Assembly: GCA_006226595.1 (NCBI GenBank)
Contig: SBGP01000062.1
Location: 1-35,670, forward strand
Reading direction: 5' to 3'
Source: Deltaproteobacteria bacterium
GTDB lineage: Bacteria; Myxococcota_A; UBA796; GCA-2862545
Length of the DNA stretch: 35,670 nt
The notes under the pieces are model-generated. The model searched no databases, had not been told where the DNA came from, and saw nothing but the letters and a program-made list of their open reading frames with translations. Positions within the stretch are counted from its first letter, which is position 1. Every line of letters starts with the position of its first letter. The translations under genes were made by a program, and so were the position numbers. This document shows positions 13,894-22,509 of the stretch, piece by piece.

Positions 13894-15324
13894 ATGAAGA
13901 AGATCGCTGTCGCCCCTGGAGATGGAATCGGTCCCGAGGTCATGGACGCCGCGCTGGAGGTCTTCGAGGCCGCCGGGGTGCCGCTTACCTACGAGCGTGT
14001 CGAGATGGGCCTCGACGTGTGGAAGCGCGGCGTGAACGCCGGCATCACCGACCACGCCCGCGAGGTCGTCGAGTCCACCGGCATCCTGTTCAAGGGGCCG
14101 ATGGCGACGCCGAAGGGAAGCGGGGTGAAGAGCATCAACGTCACCGCGCGCAAGACCTGGAACACCTTCGCGAACAAGCGCGTGTTCCGGACGCTCCCCG
14201 GGGTCCCGCGGTCGCGGCATGCGCCCGAGGTCGACATCACGCTGATCCGCGAGAACATCGAGGACACCTACGGTGCCATCGAGCACATGCAGACGCACGA
14301 CGTCGCGCAGTGCCGCCGCCTGATCACCCGCCCGGGCTCGGAGCAGCTCGTGCGCTACGCCTTCGAGGTCGCGAGCCGCAAGGGTGCGCGGCGGGTGACC
14401 TGCGGCCACAAGGCCAACATCATGAAGCTCACCGATGGGCTGTTCCTCGACGTGTTCCGCGAGGTGGCGAGCGAGTACCCGCACCTGCAGGCCGATGACC
14501 GCATCGTCGACGCGCTCGCGATGGAGCTCGTCATGAAGCCGGACGACTTCGACGTCGTCGTCCTCCCGAACCTGCAGGGCGACATCCTCTCGGACCTCTG
14601 CGCCGGCCTCGTCGGTGGCCTTGCCTACGCGCCGTCCGCGAACATCGGCGAGCACATCTGCATCTTCGAGGCCGTGCACGGCACTGCCCCCGACATCGCC
14701 GGGCAGGACCGCGCGAACCCGACGGCGCTGCTGCTGTCCGGTTGCATCATGCTTCGCCACCTCGGGCTGGTGCCCTGGGCCGACCGTATCGAGAGCGTGC
14801 TCCCCATCGCGCTGCGCGAGGCCTACCGTCCGCGTGACCTGGCGACCCCGCCGTGGCCCTTCTCCACCAAGCGCTTCACCAAGCTCGTCGTGGACCTCAT
14901 CCAGCAGGAGCCGCCGATCCTCCGCCGCCCGGCGCTTCAGCCGCTCCAGGTCGCGCCGCGCTCCGAGGCCCGGATGATGGCCAGCCCTCGCCAGCCCGAG
15001 CACGAGGAGACCGTCGGCGTCGACCTGTTCATCGACTCGGACCGCACCCCGGACGAGGTCGCCGCCATCGTGCAGAAGGCCTGCAAGGGCGCGCTGCAGG
15101 TGAAGATGATCTCCAACCGCGGCACGCAGGTGTGGCCCACCGGCTCGGTGTTCACGGACTGCGTGAACCACCACCGCGTGCGGGTCGAGGCCGACGGGGC
15201 GGTAGAGCCGAAGGAGATCTTCCAGCTCGCGGGTCGCATCAGCGGTCAGCTGCGCGTGTGCTCGCTCGAGGCCCTGCTTCGCATCGATGGTGTGCCGGCC
15301 TACAGCCTCGCGCAGGGGCAGTAG
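13894..15324 (+). CDS. icd: Isocitrate dehydrogenase with C-terminal extension
   Basis: The product has 476 residues. Residues 1-~335 are the isocitrate/isopropylmalate dehydrogenase fold: PGDGIGPEV at the start, the substrate loop with SxN (GSGVKSINVTARK), RENIEDTYGAIEH, the catalytic Lys block (HKANIMK), the metal-binding Asp block (DALAM...NLQGDILSD) and the nucleotide loop EAVHGTAPDIAG. Residues ~370-476 form the extra domain seen in the Thermus/Rickettsia type of isocitrate dehydrogenase, so it is not isopropylmalate dehydrogenase. It decarboxylates isocitrate to 2-oxoglutarate in the TCA cycle. Cofactor choice (NAD or NADP) was not resolved. GAGGAGG precedes the ATG. It is likely controlled by the divergent LysR regulator. 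Confidence 0.93.
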   Translation: MKKIAVAPGDGIGPEVMDAALEVFEAAGVPLTYERVEMGLDVWKRGVNAGITDHAREVVESTGILFKGPMATPKGSGVKSINVTARKTWNTFANKRVFRTLPGVPRSRHAPEVDITLIRENIEDTYGAIEHMQTHDVAQCRRLITRPGSEQLVRYAFEVASRKGARRVTCGHKANIMKLTDGLFLDVFREVASEYPHLQADDRIVDALAMELVMKPDDFDVVVLPNLQGDILSDLCAGLVGGLAYAPSANIGEHICIFEAVHGTAPDIAGQDRANPTALLLSGCIMLRHLGLVPWADRIESVLPIALREAYRPRDLATPPWPFSTKRFTKLVVDLIQQEPPILRRPALQPLQVAPRSEARMMASPRQPEHEETVGVDLFIDSDRTPDEVAAIVQKACKGALQVKMISNRGTQVWPTGSVFTDCVNHHRVRVEADGAVEPKEIFQLAGRISGQLRVCSLEALLRIDGVPAYSLAQGQ

Positions 15325-15333
15325 GGCCGCGGT

Positions 15334-15366
15334 CGGCCTCCACCGCCGGGATCCCGGTGGAGGCCG
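15334..15366 (+). terminator. Terminator-like hairpin after icd
   Basis: CGGCCTCCACCG and CGGTGGAGGCCG form a perfect 12-bp stem with a 9-nt loop, starting 10 nt after the icd stop codon. No T-tract follows. Confidence 0.65.
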
Positions 15367-15417
15367 GCCACTCGGCGTCGCGCCCGGCATCGGATAGGCC
15401 ACGCCCACGGAGGATGC

Positions 15418-16065
15418 ATGGCGCGGGTGGTGGTGTTCGATCTCGATGGCACCCTGTCGGACTCGAAGGAGGCCATCGTCGGGACCTTCGGGTACGCCTT
15501 CGAGGCCCACGGACTTGCGGCGCCAGCGGCCGCGGACGTGCACGCGCTCATCGGGCTTCCGCTCGCCGAGATCGTGCGCCGGCTCCTCCCCGAGCCGCTG
15601 CGCGAGGCAGAGCCCGAGGTCACCGCCAGCTACGTGGGGGCGTACGTCGACATCGCGCATGCCAAGGAGCGGCTCTACGACGGAGCGCTTGCCCTGCTCG
15701 ACGAGCTGGCCGACGCCCGGGTGCCGCTCGCCATCGCCACGGGCAAGAGCCAGCACGGCGCCGAGGCGGCGACCCGTCGCCTCGGCATCTACGACCGGTT
15801 CCAAACGGTGCGTGGCATCAGCAGCGTGCCTCGCGGCAAGCCGTTTCCCGACCTGCTGCTCGCGGTACTCGAGGACCTCGGTGCGAGCGCCGACCAGGCG
15901 CTGATGATCGGCGATACCACCTACGACCTCGACATGGCCAGGGCCGCCGACGTCGCCGCATGCGGGGTGGCGTGGGGCGTGCACAGCGAGGCCGTGCTCC
16001 GCGCCCGAGAGCCGCACTACTTCGCGAGCTCGATGGACGAGCTGCGCGACGTGGTGTTCGCGTAG
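15418..16065 (+). CDS. HAD-superfamily hydrolase, phosphoglycolate phosphatase-like
   Basis: This 215-residue protein has all four HAD motifs: D8-L-D10-G-T, ATGKS in motif II, the motif III Lys in RGKPFPD, and GDTTYD in motif IV. An alpha-helical cap (residues ~15-80) places it in the C1-cap group with Gph, PGMB and GPH-like phosphatases. The substrate is probably a small phosphorylated metabolite such as 2-phosphoglycolate, which is inference. GGAGG lies 3 nt from the ATG, and a TAGGCC element lies ~18 nt upstream. It converges on the dienelactone hydrolase gene with 13 nt between stops. Confidence 0.87.
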   Translation: MARVVVFDLDGTLSDSKEAIVGTFGYAFEAHGLAAPAAADVHALIGLPLAEIVRRLLPEPLREAEPEVTASYVGAYVDIAHAKERLYDGALALLDELADARVPLAIATGKSQHGAEAATRRLGIYDRFQTVRGISSVPRGKPFPDLLLAVLEDLGASADQALMIGDTTYDLDMARAADVAACGVAWGVHSEAVLRAREPHYFASSMDELRDVVFA

Positions 16066-16078
16066 CGCCCGTCGCCGG

Positions 16079-16996
16079 CTACGCCAGGTTCGCGGCGTAG
16101 GTCGCGAGCAGGCGGCTCCACGCGCGCTCGGCCTGCTCCTTGTCGTAGACCGGCGAGTCCAGCGCGCACCAGCCGTGGTTCGCGGGGTACACCTCGATCT
16201 CCGCGCTGCGACCGGCCTCCTTGGCCGCGGCTTCGAGAGCCGGCTTGGCCTCGGGGTCGCGCTCGTGGTCGTTCGACGCGATGCACACGAGCGCCGCCGC
16301 CTGCATCGTCGCGAACAGCGTGTGCGGGCTGTCCGCCTCCTCGGTGACCAGGCCACCGCCGTGGAAGGACGCGATGGCGCCGACGCGATCGGGCACGGCC
16401 GCGGCCACGCGGAAGGTGAACGGCCCGCTCATGCAGTAGCCCTGGGTGCCGACCTTCTTCGTCGCGTCGACCTCGGGCTGTGCATCGAGCCAGGCGACGA
16501 GGGCCACGGCGTCCCGGGTCAGTGCGTCCGGGGTGAGGGCTTCGCGCAGGGGCGCGATCTTCGCCTTGCCCTCGTCCGTGCGCCACTCGTCGAAGGTGGT
16601 GAGCACCGGGCTCTTTGCTCCGCGGTAGTACGGGTTGATGGCGAGTACCGCGTAGCCCTCGCTCGCGAGCCGCGTCGCCATCGTCTCGTACGCGGGACGC
16701 AGGCCGGCGACGTCGGGCCACAGGAGCACGGCGGGGTGCTTGTCACCGGCGGTGGGGAACACGAACAGACCGTCCGCTTCGCCATCGGGCGTGGAGATGG
16801 TCACCCGACGGCTGCTCGTGGCCGGCGCGGCCGCCTCCGGCGCGGCCTCGGGCTCCGCTCCGGGCCCGCTCGCCTCGGGCGACTCCGTCGAGGCTCCGCC
16901 ACAGGCGGTGAGGGCGGCGGTGGCCGCAAGTCCCAGCCCGAGCTGGCGGCGGTTGAGGTAGGCCTGGTTCTCGGCCTCGGTGAGCTCGTCGCACAT
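16079..16996 (-). CDS. Dienelactone hydrolase-family lipoprotein, Tat-type signal
   Basis: The product has 305 residues. The signal contains a twin arginine (NRRQLGLGL, Arg16-Arg17) followed by a lipobox LTAC (Cys32), so export folded by the Tat path and lipidation are likely. An Ala/Glu/Pro linker (~35-60) leads to an alpha/beta-hydrolase of the dienelactone hydrolase family. The nucleophile is Cys188 in GYCMSG, the acid is probably Asp243 and the base His274 (ANHGW). The family opens dienelactones and hydrolyses other small esters. An envelope location suggests an external substrate. GGAGG precedes the ATG at 16996. The longer frame upstream has no RBS and would bury the signal peptide. Confidence 0.9.
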   Translation of the reverse strand: MCDELTEAENQAYLNRRQLGLGLAATAALTACGGASTESPEASGPGAEPEAAPEAAAPATSSRRVTISTPDGEADGLFVFPTAGDKHPAVLLWPDVAGLRPAYETMATRLASEGYAVLAINPYYRGAKSPVLTTFDEWRTDEGKAKIAPLREALTPDALTRDAVALVAWLDAQPEVDATKKVGTQGYCMSGPFTFRVAAAVPDRVGAIASFHGGGLVTEEADSPHTLFATMQAAALVCIASNDHERDPEAKPALEAAAKEAGRSAEIEVYPANHGWCALDSPVYDKEQAERAWSRLLATYAANLA

Positions 16997-17039
16997 GCTG
17001 CCCTCCACGAACGGCGCCAGCGCGCCTTTGCCTGGAGGA

Positions 17040-17423
17040 CTAGCGTCGGTCGTTGTGCCGCACCACCCGACCGGGCCTCTTCCTCGCCCTCTCGCGCCGC
17101 AAGGCGCCCAGGGCGAAGCCGCGCCCCATGCCATCGCGAAGCGCCGCCCACACCATCGCCAGCGGCTCGAGCAGGCGGGCCTGGGACAGGGGTCCGAAGG
17201 CCCGCGCGTCGAAGCCGAGGCCGGCGGCGAGGCCCACGGCGAGGGCGACCGCTTCGGGGTTCGTCGCCGCATGGCATCCGCGCTTCGACCGCGACCCCCG
17301 CGCACCGCTGGCTTCGGCAGTGCCTGGTCGCGGCGGGTGAGTCGCTCCGTCATCCGGTGTGATGGCCTGTGATTCCGCGGGTTGGCCGGGCGGCGTAGCT
17401 TCGAGGTGCCAGACAGGAGGCAC
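17040..17423 (-). CDS. Possible small gene or gene remnant, start unresolved
   Basis: The last ~75 codons of this frame (after 17280) use G or C at almost every third position and give a sensible helical sequence (AVALAVGLAAGLGFDARAFG...). It ends at TAG 17042-17040, 44 nt before the hydrolase start. The only start codon in the gap in this frame is GTG at 17423, beside the ATG of the divergent gene, and it has no RBS. A neighbouring frame has an ATG at 17352 (MTERLTRRDQAL...), so a frameshifted remnant is possible. If real it would sit upstream of the hydrolase gene on the same strand. Low confidence. Confidence 0.3.
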   Translation of the reverse strand: MPPVWHLEATPPGQPAESQAITPDDGATHPPRPGTAEASGARGSRSKRGCHAATNPEAVALAVGLAAGLGFDARAFGPLSQARLLEPLAMVWAALRDGMGRGFALGALRRERARKRPGRVVRHNDRR

Positions 17424-17426
17424 CCC

Positions 17427-18131
17427 ATGAACCGTCGACTCGTCCTCGTCCTCGCCCTCGGGCTCACCGCGTGCTCCGGCGCTCCGCTGGACCCCGACGC
17501 GCGCTACGCCGACTGCACGGCGACCGAGGACATCGACTACGAGGTCGATGGCGTCCCCGAGCAGCGTCGGGAGATCACCTTCGACGAGAACGGCCGCGAG
17601 GTGCACTGGACGCACCGCTGGCTCATGTCCGGGACCGTGTACGTCATCGACGTCGACTACGACGAGCACGGCCACGTGACCCGCGAGCAGTTCGACTTCG
17701 GCGACAGCGTGGACGTCCGCACCACCGTGTACGACGGCCTGCACGCGCTCTACCGTGAGACCGACCGGGGCAACGACGGGGTGGTCGACGAGCTCATCAC
17801 CTACGAGACCAACGGCGCCGGGCAGCGCGTCAGCGGCGAGTGGGACACGGACATGGACGGGGTCGCCGACCGCCTCATCGCGTGGACCTGGAACGAGGAC
17901 GGGCTGTCCGAGAGCACCACGGTCACCGAGGCCGGCGGCACCGTGTGGGACCGCATCGACTGGACCTGGGACGAGAGCACCCTGATGCGCAAGGTCCGCG
18001 TGCTCAACGGCTACGAGACGGACTCGGTGTACAGCCACGACAGCGAGGGTCGCATCGTGCTCGCCGAGGAGGGCGACATCCACTGGACGACGCCATCCGT
18101 CGTGCGCGAGACCGAGTACATGTGCCCGTGA
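17427..18131 (+). CDS. Lipoprotein with YD/RHS-like strand repeats
   Basis: The 234-residue product has a lipoprotein signal (lipobox LTAC, Cys16). The mature protein is acidic and built of repeated beta-hairpin-like units such as ITFDENGREVHWTH and VDYDEHGHVTREQF, plus a calcium-loop-like DTDMDGVADR. This resembles the repeat style of YD/RHS or FG-GAP-type surface proteins, in a short form without any toxin or core domain. Function is unknown. AGGAGG lies 9 nt before the ATG, and TAGCTT at 17396-17401 is a possible -10. The stop codon directly abuts the stop of the convergent methyltransferase gene, with no base between. Confidence 0.75.
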   Translation: MNRRLVLVLALGLTACSGAPLDPDARYADCTATEDIDYEVDGVPEQRREITFDENGREVHWTHRWLMSGTVYVIDVDYDEHGHVTREQFDFGDSVDVRTTVYDGLHALYRETDRGNDGVVDELITYETNGAGQRVSGEWDTDMDGVADRLIAWTWNEDGLSESTTVTEAGGTVWDRIDWTWDESTLMRKVRVLNGYETDSVYSHDSEGRIVLAEEGDIHWTTPSVVRETEYMCP

Positions 18132-19130
18132 TCAGGGCCGGGTCGCGACCAGCGTAGTCCAACAGCAGCTGAAGGCGTCGCGTTGGTGGAACAGGTCGTC
18201 CATCGCGAGACGCATCATCGCGAGCCGCACCTGGACCTGTTCCTCGCTGGGATCGGCGCCGTCGACCCGCCGGGACCCGCCCATCCAGCCGAGCACACCC
18301 TCGTGGTACACGGCGAGGAAGTCATACCAGTCGTCGACCCGCGCCGCGATGCGCTCTCGCGAGGTGTGCACGCCGGTGAACCCGGCGTCCTCGAGGGCCT
18401 GGACGTAGTAGGCGAGCGGCCGCACGGGCAGGAAGAACTTGTGTCGCAGCCTGTCGTAGGCGGCCATGCGCTCGAGGTTGGCGAGGGTGTCGCGCCATGT
18501 CGCCCACGCCTCGTCGCGCTCGACCCGCGCGACGGCGGACTCGTGGATGGCGTGCACGGTCTCGTCGATGATCCACTCGTCGTCGGCGGCATCCGGGTTG
18601 CGGATGTTGCCGGACTGGACGAGCACGGGGGCGCCCGGCTTGAGCACGCGGAACCAGGCGGCGAGGGTGTCCGGGAGGTCGTAGTAGAGGTGCACGGCGT
18701 TGGTGGAGACGAGCAGGTCGGCGCCGCGCTCGCCGATGGCCGTGCCCTCGAGCACCTCGTCCAGGGTCTGCAGGCGTGCCTCGTCCTTGAGGTAGAAGAT
18801 GCGGCGGAACGCGACCCGGGGCTCGTCCTTGAACTTCTCCATCGCGACCCGCAGGAACTTCGCGGAGCTGTCGGCGATGAGGATGCCGACGTTGCGCTCG
18901 CCGATGCGGTCGAGCAGGCGCGACGCGAGGATGCCGGTGCCGCCGGAGTAGTCGATGAGCACGTCGCCGTCGGCGAGCATCTCGGCGAGCTTCGCGACGG
19001 TGCCGTCGAGGTTGTCGTACCAGCCGTGGTTCTCGACGGTGTCGTACTTGAGCGCGAGCTCACCGAGGGCGGTCTCGGTCCAGGGTTCGGCGGGGATGCG
19101 AGCGAAGTCTTCGGGCCATGGTGTGTGCAT
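18132..19130 (-). CDS. SAM-dependent methyltransferase (class I)
   Basis: The product has 332 residues. Residues ~70-230 form a Rossmann methyltransferase domain: motif I DVLIDYSGGTGILASRLL, an acidic residue after the next strand (ILIADSS) and motif IV-like ADLLVSTNAVHLYYD. The C-terminal ~100 residues are helical and may carry substrate specificity. The target is unknown. The start at 19130 (MHTPWPEDF) has no Shine-Dalgarno. Instead TATCTT ends exactly 6 nt before the ATG, which predicts a leaderless mRNA. The extension to 19238 has neither an RBS nor family-like sequence. It is divergent from the isochorismatase-fold gene. Confidence 0.82.
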   Translation of the reverse strand: MHTPWPEDFARIPAEPWTETALGELALKYDTVENHGWYDNLDGTVAKLAEMLADGDVLIDYSGGTGILASRLLDRIGERNVGILIADSSAKFLRVAMEKFKDEPRVAFRRIFYLKDEARLQTLDEVLEGTAIGERGADLLVSTNAVHLYYDLPDTLAAWFRVLKPGAPVLVQSGNIRNPDAADDEWIIDETVHAIHESAVARVERDEAWATWRDTLANLERMAAYDRLRHKFFLPVRPLAYYVQALEDAGFTGVHTSRERIAARVDDWYDFLAVYHEGVLGWMGGSRRVDGADPSEEQVQVRLAMMRLAMDDLFHQRDAFSCCWTTLVATRP

Positions 19131-19136
19131 GATCGA

Positions 19137-19142
19137 AAGATA
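19137..19142 (-). promoter_or_regulatory. Leaderless -10 (TATCTT) of the methyltransferase gene
   Basis: TATCTT on the minus strand, then 6 nt, then ATG. Transcription would start at the A of the ATG. No ribosome-binding site is present. Confidence 0.55.
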
Positions 19143-19294
19143 GCGCGTGAGAAAGGGGACGGGTGTCGGCGAAAGACGAGGTTCAGGCGGGGTCGTGCCG
19201 CGTGTGCGCGCGGGCCGGCCCGGTGACTCGCGTGCCATTTTGGTCTTCGCCTCGGCTAGGGTGCGCGCTGGCCGCGACGGCCGAGAGGTGAGCG

Positions 19295-19882
19295 ATGACC
19301 GAGCTCGACGCGACCCGTGTGGCGGTGCTGTCCATGGACTTCCAGGTCGAGATCCTGCGCGGGCAGGCGCTGGGGCCCTCCGATGCCGAGGCGCGCGCGC
19401 GGCTCGATGCGGCGGTCGAGGGCGCGGCCCGAGCGCTGGCCTGGGCGCGGCGCGTCGGTGCGAAGGTCGTCCACGTGCGCCACGCCCACAGCGAGGGCTA
19501 CCCCGAGGGCAGCCCGCACGTGCCGATGACGCGGTTCATGAAGGCGAAGGGCGTGCTGCAACTCGGTCAGCCGGGCACTGCCTTCGACGATCGGGTCGCG
19601 CCGGTCGGGGACGAGCTCGTCGTGACCAAGCACACGATCTCGGCGCTCGCGGCCACTCCGCTCGAGCGCCAGCTTCGCGTGTGGGGTGTCGACACCGTGC
19701 TCCTCGCGGGGGTGGTCACCCACTTCGTGATCGACGGGACCGCGCGGCAGGCCGTGGACCTCGGGTTTCGCACCCTCGTGCTCACCGATGCCTGCGCGAG
19801 CGCGGACCCGGTGCAGCACGACGCGACGCTGAAGAACCTGGGCTTCCTCGGCGAGCTGATCACCACCGCCGACCTGAGCTGA
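19295..19882 (+). CDS. Isochorismatase-fold protein lacking the catalytic Cys
   Basis: The 195-residue product has the isochorismatase/cysteine-hydrolase fold. The catalytic Asp15 (SMDFQ) and Lys112 (TKHTISA) are present. The block that normally reads G-x-x-T-x-x-C-V reads GVVTHFVI here, so the nucleophilic Cys is replaced by Val145. Isochorismatase itself also works without Cys, but amidase members need it, so a hydrolase acting on vinyl ethers or a non-catalytic role is possible. GAGAGGTGAG lies before the ATG, and TAGGGT at 19257-19262 may be a -10. It is 89 nt upstream of the photolyase-oxidoreductase gene on the same strand and may be co-transcribed with it. Confidence 0.87.
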   Translation: MTELDATRVAVLSMDFQVEILRGQALGPSDAEARARLDAAVEGAARALAWARRVGAKVVHVRHAHSEGYPEGSPHVPMTRFMKAKGVLQLGQPGTAFDDRVAPVGDELVVTKHTISALAATPLERQLRVWGVDTVLLAGVVTHFVIDGTARQAVDLGFRTLVLTDACASADPVQHDATLKNLGFLGELITTADLS

Positions 19883-19971
19883 TCCCCGCGAAAAGGGGGC
19901 TTGCAACATGCGGGTTGTCGCGGTTCGTCGGTGGTTTTCGCGACCATTCCCGAGTCGGCATACGCGCGTTC

Positions 19972-22293
19972 ATGCTTCCGCCACACCTCGCCAAGCGCGT
20001 GATCGAGCGCCCCGAGCCCACTGACGGCGAGCTCGTGGTCGTGTGGCTCCGCGTGGCGGTGCGCGGGCACGACAACCCCGCCCTCGACGTCGGGCGGCAC
20101 CTCGCGCACGCGCTCGACAAGCCGCTGCTCGTCTACCACGCGGTCTCCGAGCGCTACCCGCACGCCAGTGACCGCCACCACGCGTTCATCCTCCAGGGAG
20201 CGCGGGACCTCGCCGAAGAGCTCGCTGGGGAGGGGCTGGCATTCGCCTCTCACGTAGAGCGGCCGGGCCATCGTGGGCCGGTGTTGCGCCGACTCGCGGC
20301 CCGCGCCTGCGCCGTGGTCACCGACGCCATGCCTCTCGACCCGCTGCGCGCGTGGACCGAGACGCTCGCGAAGGACGTGCCGGTGTGGACCGTCGACGCG
20401 GCCTGTCTGGCGCCGATGCACCTGCTGCCCGAGGCGCCGGAGCGGGCGTACAGCTTCCGGGTCGCGGCCGAGCGCCTGCGCGACCCGGTGGAGTGGCCGT
20501 ACCCGCCGTGCGACGTGCGCGTGGCGCCCTACGAGGGGCCGCTTCCATTCGCGCCCGTGGACCTGGCGAATACCGATCTGGCCGAGCTCATCGCGACGTG
20601 CGCCATCGACCACGGCGTCGCCCCGGTCGCGGACACGCCGGGGGGCTCACGGGCTGGCTACGCTCGATGGGCGGCCTTTCGCGACGGCCCGCTCAAGCGC
20701 TACGCCTGGGCCCGCAACGACCCGGCCAGGCCCTGGGGCGTGAGCCGCCTCTCCGCGTACCTGCACTACGGCCACGTCTCGCCGTTCCGCATCGCCCGGG
20801 AGAGCGCCGAGCGCGGCGCGGACAAGTTCCTCGACGAGCTGCTCGTGTGGCGCGAGATGCCGTGGCACGTGTGCTTCCACGACCGCGAGCCACGCGGCGT
20901 CGGCCGCCTGCCCGCCTGGGCGCGCCAGACCCTCGACGAACACGCCGAGGACCCGCGTGAGGTCCTGCCGCTCGAGGCGCTGGAGGAGGGCCGGACCGGG
21001 GCCGTGCTGTGGGACGCCGCCCAGCGGTCGCTGCTCGTCCACGGCGAGCTGCACAACAACCTGCGCATGACCTGGGGCAAGGCGGTGCTCCAGTGGTCCA
21101 AGGGACCGCGGCAGGCACTGGCCCGGCTGTACGAGCTCAACGACCGCTACGCGCTCGATGGACGCGACCCGGCGTCGGTCGGTGGCATCTCCTGGTGTCT
21201 CGGAGCCCACGACCGTCCGTTCTCGCCGGAGCGTCCCATCTACGGGAGCCTGCGCTCGCGGCGGGTCGAGGACCATGCCGAGCGCATGGACGTGCCGACC
21301 TACGTGGCCCACGTCAATCGCCCGCCTGCGCCTGCGACGCGCGTGCTCGTGGTCGGCGCCGGCATCGCGGGGGCCGCGGCCGCGTGGCACCTCGCGCGCA
21401 TGGGCGTCGAGGTCGAGGTCGTCGACAAGTCCCGCGGCGCGGGGGGACGCATGAGCTCGCGGCGCACGGACCACGGTCGCTACGGTCACGGCGCGCCCTC
21501 GTTCACCGCCCGGGACCCCCGCTTCCTGCGTCAGGTCCGCATCTGGCAGTCGGCGGGCCTCGTGCAGCCCTTCGAGGGCCGCCTGGGTCGCGCGGACGGC
21601 GGATGGCACGCGGACACGCCACGCTCCCCGCGGTGGGTGGTTCGCGACAAGACCAGCGCGCTCGCCGGACACCTGCTCGCCGAGGTCCCCCTGCGGGCGA
21701 GCACACGCGTCACGCGACTCGAGCGCGATGGCAGCGCCTGGGTCGCCCACACCGATGCCGGGCCGATCGGCACCTGGGACCAGGTCGTCGTCACCGCACC
21801 CGCGCCCCAGGCACGCGCCCTGATCGGGGACGCGAGCCCTCAGCTGGCGGCACAGCTCGAGCGGGTGGCCTATGCGCCGTGCTGGGCCGGGCTCGTGCGC
21901 GATGCCTTCGGGCTCGAGTTCGATGCAGTGCGGATCGCCGGCGGCCCGCTCACGTGGATGGCGCGCCAGGACGTGCTCCCCGGTCGCGGGGGCGAGGAGC
22001 GCTGGGTGGTGCATGCCTCGCCCGCGTGGTCCGCCGACCACCTCGAAGATGCGCCGGAGGCCGTTGCCGAGGCCCTGCAGCAGGCGCTGAGCGAGCTGCT
22101 CGGACGCGAGGTCGTGCGCCCGACGGTGCACCGCTGGCGCTTCGCGCGCGTGACCGAGGCCCTCGGCGTGGACGTGCTCGCCGAGGACGGCCTGGTCGTC
22201 GCGGGCGACGGTCTGCTCGGGCCACGCATCGAGGCGGCGTGGCTCTCGGGTGTCGCCGCGGCCGGACGCGTGCTCCGCGCCCGGATGGGCTAG
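19972..22293 (+). CDS. phr: Class II DNA photolyase fused to renalase-like FAD oxidoreductase
   Basis: The product has 773 residues in two parts. Residues 1-~450 are a class II CPD photolyase: an N-terminal antenna domain (VVVWLRVAVRGHDNPAL, SDRHHAFILQG), then the FAD-binding helical domain with LHYGHVSPFRI, FLDELLVWRE, WDAAQRSLLVHGELHNNLR, MTWGKAVLQW, LNDRYALDGRDP and PERPIYGSLR. Residues ~455-773 are a complete FAD/NAD(P)-dependent oxidoreductase of the renalase/amine-oxidase type, with GAGIAG at 462-467, the acidic strand end VEVVDKSRGAGGRMSSRR, and a C-terminal FAD block GLVVAGDGLLGPRIEAAWLS. The first part repairs UV dimers using light. The second could reduce its flavin (inference). The ATG at 19972 lacks a clear RBS; CATACG lies close upstream. 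Confidence 0.9.
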   Translation: MLPPHLAKRVIERPEPTDGELVVVWLRVAVRGHDNPALDVGRHLAHALDKPLLVYHAVSERYPHASDRHHAFILQGARDLAEELAGEGLAFASHVERPGHRGPVLRRLAARACAVVTDAMPLDPLRAWTETLAKDVPVWTVDAACLAPMHLLPEAPERAYSFRVAAERLRDPVEWPYPPCDVRVAPYEGPLPFAPVDLANTDLAELIATCAIDHGVAPVADTPGGSRAGYARWAAFRDGPLKRYAWARNDPARPWGVSRLSAYLHYGHVSPFRIARESAERGADKFLDELLVWREMPWHVCFHDREPRGVGRLPAWARQTLDEHAEDPREVLPLEALEEGRTGAVLWDAAQRSLLVHGELHNNLRMTWGKAVLQWSKGPRQALARLYELNDRYALDGRDPASVGGISWCLGAHDRPFSPERPIYGSLRSRRVEDHAERMDVPTYVAHVNRPPAPATRVLVVGAGIAGAAAAWHLARMGVEVEVVDKSRGAGGRMSSRRTDHGRYGHGAPSFTARDPRFLRQVRIWQSAGLVQPFEGRLGRADGGWHADTPRSPRWVVRDKTSALAGHLLAEVPLRASTRVTRLERDGSAWVAHTDAGPIGTWDQVVVTAPAPQARALIGDASPQLAAQLERVAYAPCWAGLVRDAFGLEFDAVRIAGGPLTWMARQDVLPGRGGEERWVVHASPAWSADHLEDAPEAVAEALQQALSELLGREVVRPTVHRWRFARVTEALGVDVLAEDGLVVAGDGLLGPRIEAAWLSGVAAAGRVLRARMG

Positions 22294-22509
22294 CGCTTCA
22301 GCGCGCGGCGTGGTGGGCCACGTGGTCGCCCATGAACGTGCTGATGCAGGAGTAGCCGGGGTGACGACGCGGGGGTCAGTGGCCATCGGTGACGGGGCCG
22401 ACCCGCTCGTGTTCATCGCGGTCCTCGCCCTGTAACGGCGGGCGTTTCCCCTCGTGACGACCGCGTGCGACCGCGCCGGAGCATGCAGGAAACACCGAGG
22501 AGGTTGTCG

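Noticed and set aside
19147-19971. Extension of the photolyase frame upstream through the isochorismatase-fold gene.
   Set aside because: It is a shadow of the isochorismatase-fold gene and shows no photolyase-like sequence before residue 1 of the chosen start.
22376-22490. Small minus-strand frames in the gap after the photolyase gene, with fair codon composition (ending ...VGPVTDGH).
   Set aside because: Only about 25-38 codons, no ATG in frame and no RBS. The gap shows nothing else convincing apart from the RBS of the 71-aa gene.
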